From contig NZ_CADIKC010000001.1 of NCBI RefSeq assembly GCF_902859805.1, forward strand, positions 310,001 through 374,000: a DNA stretch of 64,000 nt, in the 5' to 3' direction. Positions 1 through 9,154 of this stretch are shown here, piece after piece. The notes beneath the pieces are model-generated. The model made no database searches and had not been told where the DNA came from. It saw only the letters and a program-made list of their open reading frames with translations. The number at the start of each line of letters is the position of its first letter. The stretch's first letter is position 1. A program made the translations under genes and the position numbers. This DNA comes from Paraburkholderia sediminicola (lineage in GTDB: Bacteria; Pseudomonadota; Gammaproteobacteria; Burkholderiales; Burkholderiaceae).

Positions 1-944
1 AGCTTGATGCCGACGTAATCCAGATAGCCCGGCCGATGCACCGTCGCGCGCGAGTTGGCCTTGGTCAGGAAAATGGGCGACGAGCCGGAGATGATTTCGG
101 CAGCCGCCGGTGGCAATGGCGTGATTTCCGCTGCGCCCGCAGGACGCAACTCGTCGCGCAGAATGCCGAGCCCGGAGCCGGGTACCGCACGCAGGCCAAA
201 GCCGATATCGTGCTGCACCAATTCATAGTCGCGCTGGCCGAGAAACGTGAAATGATCCGCCACCATCCATTCGAGGAACGCACGGGCCTCGACCCCTTCC
301 GGTCCCGCTTCGCCGGCCTTCATGCCTTTGACGGTAACGCGCGCGAGTTCGACGATCTTCGGCCAGTCTTCCACCGCGGCGCGTACATCGCGCAACACTC
401 TCGCGATCTCGTCACGCAATGCGTCGAGTTTCGCTGCGTCGCCGCAACGGTCCACCTCGAAGTGAATGAACGAAGCAAGCTGCGAGCGCGTATCAGCGGC
501 ATCTTCAGCGCCCTGACCCACGCGCACAATGCTGCCGTCCGGTCCGCGCCAGATGCGGAATACCGGATGCACGACCGAATGGAGCGCGAGCCCGAGGCGA
601 TTGACCGCCATCGATACCGAATCGACCAGAAACGGCATGTCGTCGTTGACGATCTCAATCACCGTGTGATCGGAATGCCAGCCATGCTGTTCGAGTATCG
701 GGTTGTAGACGCGCAGCCGTTCGCTGCCTGGCACAAAGCGCTGCGCGGTTTGCCAGTGAGCAAGCGCTGCGCCGTAAAGATCGGCGATGGAGCGGCTTTG
801 AAGGTCGTCGGCGTCGACGAAATCGTAGTAGTGCCGCAGGAAAGGCTCGACGACTTTGAAGGTCGGCTCCGGCAATCGCCCACGCGCAAATTCAAAGACA
901 TCGTTCAGCAGGTGCGTGACGGCTTCTTCATTCTTTGCTTGCAT
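1..944 (-). CDS. gdhB: NAD-specific glutamate dehydrogenase, large type (5' part only)
   Basis: The reverse strand encodes about 314 residues starting MQAKNEEAVTHLLNDVFEFA and running off the left edge of the window. The N-terminal region and the stretch ending RPGYLDYVGIK match the large (about 1600-residue) bacterial NAD-dependent glutamate dehydrogenases, which deaminate glutamate to 2-oxoglutarate and ammonium. The catalytic domain lies outside the window. The start is the ATG at 944-942, with GGGGGAG about 6 nt upstream. The long forward-strand frame over this stretch is a shadow. The symbol is by family analogy; the family call is firmer than the symbol. Confidence 0.85.
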   Translation of the reverse strand, partial: MQAKNEEAVTHLLNDVFEFARGRLPEPTFKVVEPFLRHYYDFVDADDLQSRSIADLYGAALAHWQTAQRFVPGSERLRVYNPILEQHGWHSDHTVIEIVNDDMPFLVDSVSMAVNRLGLALHSVVHPVFRIWRGPDGSIVRVGQGAEDAADTRSQLASFIHFEVDRCGDAAKLDALRDEIARVLRDVRAAVEDWPKIVELARVTVKGMKAGEAGPEGVEARAFLEWMVADHFTFLGQRDYELVQHDIGFGLRAVPGSGLGILRDELRPAGAAEITPLPPAAAEIISGSSPIFLTKANSRATVHRPGYLDYVGIK

Positions 945-1089
945 GATCAACTCCCCCGGCGGGCGGCAATAGCGAGTATCGCTTGATTCGCATGCATCGT
1001 CTGAACCAGGATTATGCGCCTGCCACCCGGAAATCGATGCGCGAGCTCACTTAGGTTATACCCGCTGCCGGAGAACGTGCCGCCTCTGT

Positions 1090-1866
1090 TTAAAGCGCGG
1101 CCTTCAATTCGCCAGCCTCCTGCTTCAGCCATGCCTGAAGCTGTTCGCTGGCCCAGGCCGGGTCATCGTGCGGCAGGTCATGACCGGCCCATTGATGCTC
1201 GCGATGCGTTGCGCCCCAGGCTGCCGCGAGCTTGGCCGAACACACAGGATTGACCAGCTTGTCGGCGCGTGAAGAAAGAATCAGCAGCGGGCAATGCGGT
1301 TTCGCCGCCGCCGCACTGAAGCGCGCGGCAGCCCACAGCTGCCGTAACGCATTGCCGCGGCTCACGGGCGCGCTGCGGCGAATTTCGCTCCATGCATCGA
1401 GATCGGCGCCCAGCGTTTCGACGTTGTTGCACGTCAGTCGATGAATGCCGCTTTCCGCGCGCGGCGCATCGCGCCAGTGTGCTGCGACGCCCAGCAGGCC
1501 CGGCCATGCCGATGGACGCAAGCGCTCGTGCATGCGGCTGAACGGCCGCATGCTGGTATTGATCAACACGAGCCGCTCGATTTCGCCGGGATGCCGTTGC
1601 GCCCAGTCGGTCGCCACCATGCCGCCGAGCGACATTGCCAGCACGCGATAAGGACCTGCCGCACCCGTTTGCAATGCAGCAATCCGCACGAAGCCCACCA
1701 TATCCTCGACCGTGGCCGGCGCGCGCAAGTGCACGAACTCGCCATTGCCGGGCAGATCGAGCAGCAACAGGCGATCCGTGCCGGTCGCCTCGCGCAGCAA
1801 GCCAGGCAAACGACCCCAGTGGCGTGTTTCGCGCGTCAGTCCACGCAAAAGAATCCACGTGCTCAT
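1090..1866 (-). CDS. alpha/beta hydrolase
   Basis: A 258-residue alpha/beta hydrolase starting MSTWILLRGLTRETRHWG. The nucleophile elbow is AMSLGGM near residue 94, an acid candidate sits in SSRADKLV, and the catalytic His is in WAGHDLPHDDP near the C terminus. The early RGLTRETRHWG segment matches the oxyanion-loop position of the fold. The substrate is unknown. Its ATG overlaps the stop of the M14 peptidase gene as ATGA (1863-1866), so the two are probably translationally coupled. The open frame continues upstream of this ATG, but that extension is a shadow of the peptidase gene. Confidence 0.85.
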   Translation of the reverse strand: MSTWILLRGLTRETRHWGRLPGLLREATGTDRLLLLDLPGNGEFVHLRAPATVEDMVGFVRIAALQTGAAGPYRVLAMSLGGMVATDWAQRHPGEIERLVLINTSMRPFSRMHERLRPSAWPGLLGVAAHWRDAPRAESGIHRLTCNNVETLGADLDAWSEIRRSAPVSRGNALRQLWAAARFSAAAAKPHCPLLILSSRADKLVNPVCSAKLAAAWGATHREHQWAGHDLPHDDPAWASEQLQAWLKQEAGELKAAL

Positions 1867-2897
1867 AGCGCTTCCGGCATGGTCCAGTGATCGATCGCGC
1901 ATTGCAGCAGTTCCTCGCGACGATTGCCTTGCGGCAGCCAGCGTTGCGACGAGAACGCCGCACGCGCGAGAAAATCGAGCAGATTCGCGTGACGCCGCAG
2001 CACGCGTGCGGTGCGATGCGCCTTGACCGGATTGAACATGCCCTGGCGCGAAAACAGCTGGCGCGGATTCTTCTTGATCCACAGCCACGAACCGAGTTCG
2101 AGCGTCATCGGCAGGAAGACGTTGGGTGGCGGCGTACGGTCGTACGCGAAGTCCCACAGATCGCCATGCAACAGATACTGGTGGCTCTGCGGCTCGAACG
2201 CGTAGCCATGATGCGGATGCGCGCGCTCGAACATGGTTTTCAGCACGTACATTTCCGGCAGATGCGGCATCAGCTTGCGCGTGCGCGCGTACGGAAACCA
2301 GATGCTGTCGCGCCAGCCGTACCCCGAGTGGCAGTCGAGCGCGATGCTCAGGGGCCGCGTGGCCATGTCGGTTTCGACCACTCGCAGGAGTGCTGCGGCC
2401 TCGGGCTCCATCGGCTCGCCTTGCCGGCCGCGATACCACGGCAGCCAGGCGCCCACCCGCTGACCGCCGGCGAGCAGCGGCACGCGTTCGTCGGCGTTCT
2501 GCGGCGCATTGCGCATCAGATCGACGCCATTGGGATTGGCCCGCGTGGCGGCCCACATGCCGCCCGGATTGACGATCGGCATAAAGATCAGACGAATCGA
2601 TTGCAACTGCCGTACCAGCAGTTCGTCCCATTCCAGCCGGGCGAGCAGCGCGCGCATGTAGTCGAGCACGAGTTGCGAGCCGATCCGTTCGAGTCCGTGA
2701 ATGCCGCCAAAAAACCCGATTGCCGGCGCGAGCGGATCGGTTGACCCGATGCTCGCGGTGTGCACGGCGAATTGCCGGCCCCGCACCGTCGTCTCGCAGA
2801 CGGTGCGGATCTCGAAGCTGGCGCTGCCCTGGTCGAGGATCGTCCTGAGATCTTCGTACTCCGCAAAACTATCGGGCAGAAAGCTCAAAGGCTGCAT
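1863..2897 (-). CDS. M14-family zinc carboxypeptidase-like protein
   Basis: About 344 residues. The zinc-binding HxxE motif is seen in GGIHGLERIG, a further His in LDCHSGYG, and an Asn-Pro-Gly in PIVNPGGMWA, the pattern of M14 (carboxypeptidase A-like) metallopeptidases and succinylglutamate desuccinylase relatives. No signal peptide is evident, so a cytoplasmic peptidase or amidase is likely. An in-frame TTG lies 24 nt upstream (2921); the ATG at 2897 was preferred, although no strong ribosome site precedes either. It is the first gene of a two-gene unit with the overlapping hydrolase. Confidence 0.82.
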   Translation of the reverse strand: MQPLSFLPDSFAEYEDLRTILDQGSASFEIRTVCETTVRGRQFAVHTASIGSTDPLAPAIGFFGGIHGLERIGSQLVLDYMRALLARLEWDELLVRQLQSIRLIFMPIVNPGGMWAATRANPNGVDLMRNAPQNADERVPLLAGGQRVGAWLPWYRGRQGEPMEPEAAALLRVVETDMATRPLSIALDCHSGYGWRDSIWFPYARTRKLMPHLPEMYVLKTMFERAHPHHGYAFEPQSHQYLLHGDLWDFAYDRTPPPNVFLPMTLELGSWLWIKKNPRQLFSRQGMFNPVKAHRTARVLRRHANLLDFLARAAFSSQRWLPQGNRREELLQCAIDHWTMPEAL

Positions 2898-3137
2898 GAC
2901 GACGTCGAAAAGGAACTGCAAGGTTATTGGGGACGGCTCACCGAATGACGCAATATAGCCTGGCTGCGCGTGATCATGCGCAGCCCACCCTGTTCAATGC
3001 AAATCATGTCATGCGGGTGTCATTTTCTGTTCGAACGAATGACTTCTGTCTGCCTTCCTGGCGACTCAAAAAAGACACATATAGATATAGTCGTCTAGAC
3101 GTTGCGATGCCTTCACTCAACCGTCACAGACGCTTCC

Positions 3138-3143
3138 TAGAAT
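3138..3143 (+). promoter_or_regulatory. possible -10 element of the phnCDE operon
   Basis: TAGAAT lies 47 nt upstream of the phnC start. CCGTCACAGA at 3121-3130, where the -35 would fall, resembles one half of a Pho box, which would suit a phosphate-starvation promoter. A 10-bp palindrome CGTCTAGACG occurs at 3092-3101. Judged by eye only. Confidence 0.25.
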
Positions 3144-3189
3144 GAGCCCCACACATGCCGGCAATGGCCGGATGCATCAAGGGGTACTC

Positions 3190-4086
3190 ATGGAAGCAAT
3201 TCGGGAAGCTATTCGCATCGAACGGTTGAGCAAAACGTTCGGCAACGGCCGCAAGGCGCTGGACGAAGTCGATCTGCGCGTCGAGCCGGGCGAAATGGTT
3301 GCGTTAATTGGAGCCTCGGGCTCGGGCAAGTCGACACTGCTGCGGCATATCGCGGGCTTCACGGCCTCGGATGCGCAACCGTCGCAGATCGCGATTCTCG
3401 GCAGGCCGATCCAGCAGAACGGCCGCATTGTGCGTGAAGTGCGCAGCATTCGCCGCGATATCGGTTTCGTGTTCCAGCAATTCAATCTGGTGAACCGGCT
3501 TACCGTGGAAAGCAACGTACTGATCGGCGCGCTCGCGCGGCTGCCTTTGTGGCGCCGTTTGAGCGGGCGCTTTCCGGCTGCGGAGCGGGCGTTGTCGATG
3601 GCCGCGCTCAATGAAGTCGGCATCGGCGACCATGCGCGCGAACGCGCCGCCAACCTCTCCGGTGGTCAGCAGCAACGCGCGGCATTGGCGCGTGCTCTGG
3701 TACAACGCGCACGCATCGTGCTCGCCGACGAACCGATCGCTTCGCTCGACCCTGAATCGTCGCGCCGCGTGATGGAGATGCTGCGCACCCTCAACATCGA
3801 ACATCAACTGACTGTGCTGGTATCGCTGCATCAGGTCGACATCGCAATGCAGTACTGCCCGCGCACCGTTGCACTGCGTCGCGGCAAGGTGGTCTACGAC
3901 GGCCCCTCTGCCGCGCTGAGCCCTGCCCTGCTCAAGAAACTCTACGGCGACGATGCCCGTGAACTGCTCGAAGAGACCAACGCAGATGGCGTGGTCAATC
4001 AGGCGGACAGCAACGCACCGGCGCAAGACACCGAATCCACCTCGACGCGTTACGCGTTCGCCCTCAATCCGGCGCACTCGAACTGA
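3190..4086 (+). CDS. phnC: phosphonate-type ABC transporter ATP-binding protein PhnC
   Basis: A 298-residue ABC ATPase with Walker [10 protein letters not shown] near residue 41, signature LSGGQQQR near 160, and Walker B IVLADEP near 180. The order phnC-phnD-phnE and the partners identify it as the energising subunit of a phosphonate (or phosphite) importer. The open frame starts 48 nt earlier, but ATG 3190 with AAGGGG about 6 nt upstream fits homologues starting MEAIREAI better. The C-terminal tail of about 40 residues is low in complexity and lies beyond the ATPase core. PhnD follows after 42 nt. Confidence 0.92.
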   Translation: MEAIREAIRIERLSKTFGNGRKALDEVDLRVEPGEMVALIGASGSGKSTLLRHIAGFTASDAQPSQIAILGRPIQQNGRIVREVRSIRRDIGFVFQQFNLVNRLTVESNVLIGALARLPLWRRLSGRFPAAERALSMAALNEVGIGDHARERAANLSGGQQQRAALARALVQRARIVLADEPIASLDPESSRRVMEMLRTLNIEHQLTVLVSLHQVDIAMQYCPRTVALRRGKVVYDGPSAALSPALLKKLYGDDARELLEETNADGVVNQADSNAPAQDTESTSTRYAFALNPAHSN

Positions 4087-4128
4087 GCGCGCCCACTCAT
4101 TCTGTTCACTCAACCGGACCTCAAAGCG

Positions 4129-5106
4129 ATGAAATTCCTGCGTTCATTGATTACGCTGACCGTCGGCGCGGCCGCATTTGCCTGCGTCGCCACCGCACAA
4201 GCCGAGGACATCAATCTCGGCATCATCTCGACCGATTCGTCCTCCGTGCTGAAACAACGCTGGGAGCCCCTGATCGACGACATGAACAAGCAAACCGGCC
4301 TGAACGTCAAAGCGTTCTTCGCGACCGACTACGCCGGCATCATCGAAGGCATGCGCTTTAACAAGGTACAGGTCGGCTATTTCGGCAATGCCTCGGCGAT
4401 CGAAGCCGTGGATCGCTCGCAAGGCGAAGTGTTCGCGAAGGTCCTGTATCTGAATGGCGACGCGGGTTACAAGTCGGTGCTGATCACCAATGTGAACAGC
4501 CGCTTCAAGACGCTCGACGACGTGTTCAAAAACACGAAGGACGTCACACTCGGTTTCGGCGATCCGAACTCCACCTCGGGTACGCTGATCCCCGGCTATT
4601 ACCTGTTCGCCAAGCACAACACGCCGGTGAACACCTCGTTCAAGGCCGTGCTGCCGTCGAGCCACGAAGCGAATTTGCTGGCTGTGGTGAACAACAAGAT
4701 CGACATCGCGACCAACAACACCGAGATGCTCGACACGCTGAAGAAGCAGCATCCGGACAAGTTTGCGCAAGTGCGCGTGTTGTGGACGTCGCCGCTGATT
4801 CCTTCGGACCCGCTGGTATGGCGCAAGGATCTGCCGCAAGCCACCAAGGACAAGATCCGCAACTTCTTCGTGAACTACGGCAAGACCGATCCGCATGAAA
4901 AACAGGTGATGGCGGCCATCACGGGCTACGCCGGCTTCGCGGCGTCGTCGGATGAACAGTTGCTGCCGATTCGCCAGGTCGCGCTGTTCCAGCAGAAGCA
5001 GAAGATCGAGAGCGACACGCATCTTTCCGACGACGACCGCAAGACCCAACTGGCCGCACTCGACGCCAAGCTGAGCGCACTCAACACCGCCGTAGCCAAG
5101 CAATGA
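4129..5106 (+). CDS. phnD: phosphonate ABC transporter substrate-binding protein PhnD
   Basis: A 325-residue periplasmic binding protein with a signal peptide ending near VATAQAED. The body matches Phn[12 protein letters not shown] at the mature start, [20 protein letters not shown], and [18 protein letters not shown] lining the phosphonate pocket. It should capture phosphonate in the periplasm and deliver it to PhnE. Its last four bases overlap the phnE start (ATGA at 5103-5106). The final 60 residues are helical and charged, as usual for the family. Confidence 0.93.
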   Translation: MKFLRSLITLTVGAAAFACVATAQAEDINLGIISTDSSSVLKQRWEPLIDDMNKQTGLNVKAFFATDYAGIIEGMRFNKVQVGYFGNASAIEAVDRSQGEVFAKVLYLNGDAGYKSVLITNVNSRFKTLDDVFKNTKDVTLGFGDPNSTSGTLIPGYYLFAKHNTPVNTSFKAVLPSSHEANLLAVVNNKIDIATNNTEMLDTLKKQHPDKFAQVRVLWTSPLIPSDPLVWRKDLPQATKDKIRNFFVNYGKTDPHEKQVMAAITGYAGFAASSDEQLLPIRQVALFQQKQKIESDTHLSDDDRKTQLAALDAKLSALNTAVAKQ

Positions 5107-5942
5107 ACACTGTTGATCTGATCACGTCGCCCACGCGTGCGAGCGAAGCGCTCGCCGCGCAGGCGGCGCGCGCCGCCCCTGCTGCGGGCAAGCGCAGCTG
5201 GTTGTCGCTCGTCGGCTGGATCGTCGTGCTTGCGATGTTGGGTGGCGCATGGCACGGCGCCGATATGCGACCGCTCGACCTGCTCTCCGATTCCGGCAAC
5301 ATGGGGCAGTTCGCCAAGGACTTCTTCCCGCCGGACTTCACCGAATGGCGCAGCTATCTGCACGAGATGTATGTGACGCTGTCGGTGGCGGTGTGGGGCA
5401 CCGCCCTCTCGCTGGTGTGCGCGGTGCCGTGTGGGCTGATGTCGGCACACAACATGGCGCCGATGTGGATCGTTCAGCCGATGCGCCGCATGATGGACGC
5501 GTGCCGCGCGATCAATGAAATGGTCTTCGCGATGCTGTTCATCGTCGCGGTGGGACTCGGTCCGTTCGCCGGCGTGCTGGCGTTGTGGGTGCACACCACC
5601 GGCGTGCTCGCCAAGCTCTTCGCCGAAGCGGTCGAGGCAATCGATCCGCGTCCGGCCGAAGGTGTACGCGCTACCGGCGCGACCAGTCTCGACGAAATCA
5701 TTTACGGCGTGCTGCCGCAAGTACTGCCGTTGTGGATCTCGTATGCGCTATATCGCTTCGAATCGAACGTGCGCTCGGCGATGGTGGTCGGCATGGTCGG
5801 CGCGGGCGGGATCGGCGTGGTGTTGTACGAGGCGATCCGCTCGTTCAATTACGCGCAGACGGCCGCAGTGATGATCATGGTGATCGTGGTCGTGACGGTA
5901 ATCGATCTGGCGTCCGCGTGGCTGCGCGAACGCGTGACGTGA
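5103..5942 (+). CDS. phnE: phosphonate ABC transporter permease PhnE
   Basis: A 279-residue inner-membrane permease with a hydrophobic segment near residues 37-55 and several more through the C-terminal half. The ABC permease EAA-loop region ([21 protein letters not shown]) is present near residues 182-203. It completes the phnCDE importer. No C-P lyase (phnGHIJKLM), phosphonatase or phosphite dehydrogenase gene follows, so the imported compound must be processed elsewhere. Translation is coupled to phnD by ATGA overlap. Confidence 0.92.
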   Translation: MNTVDLITSPTRASEALAAQAARAAPAAGKRSWLSLVGWIVVLAMLGGAWHGADMRPLDLLSDSGNMGQFAKDFFPPDFTEWRSYLHEMYVTLSVAVWGTALSLVCAVPCGLMSAHNMAPMWIVQPMRRMMDACRAINEMVFAMLFIVAVGLGPFAGVLALWVHTTGVLAKLFAEAVEAIDPRPAEGVRATGATSLDEIIYGVLPQVLPLWISYALYRFESNVRSAMVVGMVGAGGIGVVLYEAIRSFNYAQTAAVMIMVIVVVTVIDLASAWLRERVT

Positions 5943-5987
5943 CGCCGCCGGACTCTGCCCGGCGAGTTCCGGCATTGCCGGCCTGCT

Positions 5988-6653
5988 TCAAGGCTGGCGA
6001 GGCGCCAAAGTACCATTGAGCGCCTCGCTGACCTTGCCGAAGAACGCTTCATAGTCTCCACGCGCCAGCACGGTCTTCGTGCGGGCGTCGCCATTGCTGT
6101 CCCACACCGTATTGTCGAAACGCGCCCGCACGATGACACCTTGACCGCCTTCAGCCGCCCGTACACTGACGAGCGCCGCGGTGTACTGGTGATCGGGTTT
6201 GGCCGGCAGCATACTGATACGCGTTTTCAGCACGCCACGCAGCACTTCCCGCCACTTCGGCACCAGCACTTCGGCGCGGCCGGCTTCTACCAGCGCCGTA
6301 TCCTTTTCCACGGTAACCGGAGCGTAGCCGCTTGATTTCAATGCGGCGGCGACCGCCGTCAGCGCCTGCTCACGCGTCGAACCCGGAAAGCTGTGGTCGC
6401 GCATGGCCGCGAGCGCGTTGCGTTCGCTGTCAGTCAGATCCACGCTTACCTGACGTGAACTGTATTTGACCGCGGTGCCGCCCGAGCCTGTCACCCGCTC
6501 GTTCGGATCCGGCGTTGTACATGCCCCCAGTATCGCGACGACACCCGCGCTCACGCAGACGCTGCGCCATAACGGGCGAAGCCGCAGCCTGGGATAATAG
6601 AAAAACTGCGTTGTGGCGCGCTGCTGCACAGGCAATGCCATCGCGGTGACCAT
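5988..6653 (-). CDS. putative lipoprotein, function unknown
   Basis: About 221 residues. A basic N-terminal segment is followed by a hydrophobic stretch and the lipobox LGAC near residues 41-44, so the mature protein should be a lipid-anchored outer- or periplasmic-membrane protein. The rest is soluble (one repeated element, DSERNALAAMRDHSFPGSTREQ, then a beta-rich C terminus) with no family I can name. A second start codon 12 nt downstream (MALPVQQ) is equally possible. It converges on phnE with a 45-nt gap. Confidence 0.7.
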   Translation of the reverse strand: MVTAMALPVQQRATTQFFYYPRLRLRPLWRSVCVSAGVVAILGACTTPDPNERVTGSGGTAVKYSSRQVSVDLTDSERNALAAMRDHSFPGSTREQALTAVAAALKSSGYAPVTVEKDTALVEAGRAEVLVPKWREVLRGVLKTRISMLPAKPDHQYTAALVSVRAAEGGQGVIVRARFDNTVWDSNGDARTKTVLARGDYEAFFGKVSEALNGTLAPRQP

Positions 6654-6747
6654 TGATAGAAAACGCTATCGTAAAAGTACGAAGCCGATATCTTCAATTG
6701 AAAGTTTCTGTTAGAAATACAAGAAATACTTGGATATAGGGCTTTTC

Positions 6748-7674
6748 ATGCGGCGCCTGCCCCCACTCAATACGCTGCGCAGCTTCGAGGCCGCTGGGCG
6801 CCTCGGCAGCCTCACCAAAGCCGCAGAAGAACTGTGCGTCACGCATAGCGCGATAACGCAGCAGATTCGCGCGCTCGAAGATTATCTCGGGCAAAAGCTG
6901 TTCGAACGCAATGGCCGCACACTGCAAATGACGCCGCGCGCCAGACACTACCTGATCGATGTCGCCAGTTGTCTGGGCCGATTAGCCGAAGCCACCGCGC
7001 AAATGAGCCGTACCACTGCGCGGCGAACGATCCGCGTGAATACATCGGCGTCGTTCGCGCACGGCTGGCTGATTCCACGCCTCGCGCGCTTTCACGCGTT
7101 GCAACCCGAGATCGATGTGCAGATCGCTACCACCAACGACCTCAACATCGATCTCGTCGACGAATCGCACGATGCAATCATCCGCCGCTACGAACCGAGC
7201 CTGCGGCGCTATGGCTTCGACTCACGGCCACTTATTGCCAATGTGGCCGTACCCGTGTGCTCTCCCGACCTGCGCGAACTGGATGCGCTGCATACACCCG
7301 CCGATTTGCGGCAAGTGCGGCTGCTGCACTATGCGGGCTTGCCGGAGGCCTGGCAGTACTGGTTCCATTGCGCGGAGGTGTCGGTTGGAGAAACGCTCGG
7401 CGGCCCGTTCTATGAGCAGTTCTTCTTACTCGTGCAGGCGGCCGCGAGCGGACTCGGCGTGGCGCTCGCGCCTCAGGCGATCGTCGAAGAAGACGTGCAA
7501 CGCGGACGGCTGGTCGCACTCTTTCCCGAAGTCAAACTGGAAGGGCCGCCGTTTCATTGCCTGTATCGCGTGGCGCCCCAGGATCGCGAACTCAACGTGT
7601 TTCTCGACTGGTTGTTTGGCGATGCCGCTCAGGTGCCGGCGGCCGTGTCCAAAAATGCCCCAAAGTCCCTGTAG
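6748..7674 (+). CDS. LysR-type regulator, GcvA-like
   Basis: A 308-residue LysR regulator. The N-terminal helix-turn-helix (LNTLRSFEAAGRLGSLTKAA, then VTHSAITQQIRALE) is of the GcvA subgroup, and a substrate-binding domain begins near residue 90 with RTIRVNTSASFAHGWLIPRL. The ATG at 6748 gives the typical MRRLPPLN start; an in-frame TTG lies 18 nt upstream. The downstream EamA transporter, 94 nt away on the same strand, is a plausible target, and no divergent target gene adjoins. Confidence 0.88.
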   Translation: MRRLPPLNTLRSFEAAGRLGSLTKAAEELCVTHSAITQQIRALEDYLGQKLFERNGRTLQMTPRARHYLIDVASCLGRLAEATAQMSRTTARRTIRVNTSASFAHGWLIPRLARFHALQPEIDVQIATTNDLNIDLVDESHDAIIRRYEPSLRRYGFDSRPLIANVAVPVCSPDLRELDALHTPADLRQVRLLHYAGLPEAWQYWFHCAEVSVGETLGGPFYEQFFLLVQAAASGLGVALAPQAIVEEDVQRGRLVALFPEVKLEGPPFHCLYRVAPQDRELNVFLDWLFGDAAQVPAAVSKNAPKSL

Positions 7675-7768
7675 CTCAAGCGTGATTCGTCTGTTCCCGC
7701 GTTCTGCTGGAATAATCACGTGCTTGCGGCCGGCCCCCTGGCTTTCTTTCTCCTCTCCCTGATCTTTG

Positions 7769-8605
7769 ATGGACACCTTTGTCGTCTTGCTGGTCCTGCT
7801 CTCCGCGCTGCTTCACGCTACCTGGAACGCGTTTCTGCATCTATCCGAAGACCGCGTATGGCTGCTCGGCATGATGGCGATTCCGTATGTCGCTGTCAGC
7901 GCGGTCGGCGTGATCGTGCTGCCTTTGCCTGCACCGGCGGCGTGGCCTTATATTTTCGCGTCGGTCGTACTCGAATTTGGCTATCTGCTGGCACTGATCC
8001 GCGCTTATAAGAGCGGCGATTTCGGGCAAATCTATCCGATCGCGCGTGGTCTTTCGCCGATGCTCGTATTCGTCGGCGCGTTGGTATTCGCACACGAATC
8101 GCTCAAGCCGCTGGCGGCCGCCGGCGTGGCGCTGGTGTCGCTCGGCATCGTCTCACTCGCGTTCCGCCGCGGCATGCGGTTTTCCGGCGAAAGCGTGCCG
8201 TTCGCGCTGCTGACGGGCTTCTTCATCGCTACATATTCGGTCGTCGACGGAATCGGCGCGCGCGTGGCGGGCAACGGTCTGAGCTACATCATGTGGGTCT
8301 ATCTGATCTGGAATATCCCGCAGTTTCTGCTTGCGTGGCATTGGCGCGGAGGCGCGAAGGGCTTGTTCATCGGGCGCACGGTGGTGTTCAAGGGCATTGC
8401 GTCCGGCGCGCTCGCACTGTCCGCCTATTGCCTGATCATCGAGGCCTACCGCTATCTGCCGATCGCGACGGTCTCCGCGCTGCGTGAGCTCAGTTCGATC
8501 TTCGCGGTGCTGATCGGCTGGTTGTTCATGCAGGAGAAGCTGACGGCACGGCGTATCGCGGCGTGCGCGCTGGTTACGTTGGGGGCGGTGTTGATTCGGA
8601 TTTGA
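7769..8605 (+). CDS. EamA/DMT-superfamily transporter
   Basis: A 278-residue protein of ten predicted hydrophobic helices in two EamA halves (LLSALLHATWNAFLHLS at the start of the first; ISGA/SALRELSSIFAVLIGWLFMQEKLT in the second). The family exports amino acids or other metabolites across the inner membrane. The substrate cannot be inferred. Start ATG 7769 is preferred over the TTG at 7766. Confidence 0.85.
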   Translation: MDTFVVLLVLLSALLHATWNAFLHLSEDRVWLLGMMAIPYVAVSAVGVIVLPLPAPAAWPYIFASVVLEFGYLLALIRAYKSGDFGQIYPIARGLSPMLVFVGALVFAHESLKPLAAAGVALVSLGIVSLAFRRGMRFSGESVPFALLTGFFIATYSVVDGIGARVAGNGLSYIMWVYLIWNIPQFLLAWHWRGGAKGLFIGRTVVFKGIASGALALSAYCLIIEAYRYLPIATVSALRELSSIFAVLIGWLFMQEKLTARRIAACALVTLGAVLIRI

Positions 8606-8644
8606 GGCACGAAGCCTCCGCCAGCATTCGTTTCGTTTATTGCG

Positions 8645-8681
8645 ATTTCGAATATTTCGATTTACAATGCCGAATTCGAAA
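8645..8681. promoter_or_regulatory. repeated TTTCGAAT-type motifs upstream of the antitoxin gene
   Basis: Three related octamers occur just before the antitoxin start: TTTCGAAT (8646-8653), TTTCGATT (8655-8662) and ATTCGAAA (8674-8681), the last being the inverse of the first. The core CGAATTCG (8671-8678) is palindromic. They overlap the likely core promoter, as expected for an autoregulated toxin-antitoxin operon. Confidence 0.4.
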
Positions 8682-8692
8682 GGAACCGTGCC

Positions 8693-9151
8693 ATGAACAC
8701 CTCGATTCACCCCACGCCGCTCCCTTCAGCGCAAGAGGCTGAGCTCGCCCGTGTATCCGGCCGGAATCTGTCAGTCGTGCTCTCAAGCCGCGCCGAAACG
8801 CAGCAGTTCGACTTCAAAGACAGCAAGGGCGAAACACGCAGCGTGGAGTTGCCGACGTCGGTCGTCCGGCTGATGGTCGACGTCCTCGCGGAAATCGGCC
8901 AGGGCAATGCCGTGTCGATCATCCCCATTCATGCCGAGCTGACCACGCAGGAAGCGGCGGATCTGCTCAACGTCTCGCGGCCGTACTTCGTGCAGTTGCT
9001 GGAGAAGAAGGACATCCCTTTCCGGAAGGTGAACACGCATCGGCGCGTGCGCTATGAAGACGTGATGGCATATAAGAATCGAATCGACTCGGAACGCCGC
9101 AAGGCGCTGGACGAACTCGCGGCCTTGTCACAGGAAATGGGTCTGGAATAA
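8693..9151 (+). CDS. antitoxin with excisionase-type helix-turn-helix
   Basis: A 152-residue protein. Residues about 83-133 form a MerR/excisionase-like DNA-binding domain (AELTTQEAADLLNVSRPYFVQLLEKKDIPF, then the RRVRYEDVMAYK wing), and the N-terminal half should contain the toxin-binding part. This architecture is common for antitoxins paired with PIN-domain toxins in Burkholderiaceae. AAAGGAA lies about 6 nt before the ATG. The reading frame after its TAA stop is the same frame as the toxin. Confidence 0.8.
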   Translation: MNTSIHPTPLPSAQEAELARVSGRNLSVVLSSRAETQQFDFKDSKGETRSVELPTSVVRLMVDVLAEIGQGNAVSIIPIHAELTTQEAADLLNVSRPYFVQLLEKKDIPFRKVNTHRRVRYEDVMAYKNRIDSERRKALDELAALSQEMGLE

Positions 9152-9154
9152 TCA

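Noticed and set aside
36..986. 316-residue forward open frame at the left edge
   Set aside because: It mirrors the glutamate dehydrogenase gene on the other strand; its composition is Arg/His-rich shadow sequence and it lacks any domain.
1887..2744. 285-residue forward open frame
   Set aside because: Antisense shadow of the M14 peptidase gene.
3092..3101. CGTCTAGACG palindrome upstream of phnC as an operator
   Set aside because: Only 10 bp, does not extend, and no regulator gene is adjacent, so it was not called as a feature on its own.
4144..5103. 319-residue reverse frame
   Set aside because: Exact antisense of phnD, with shadow-type composition.
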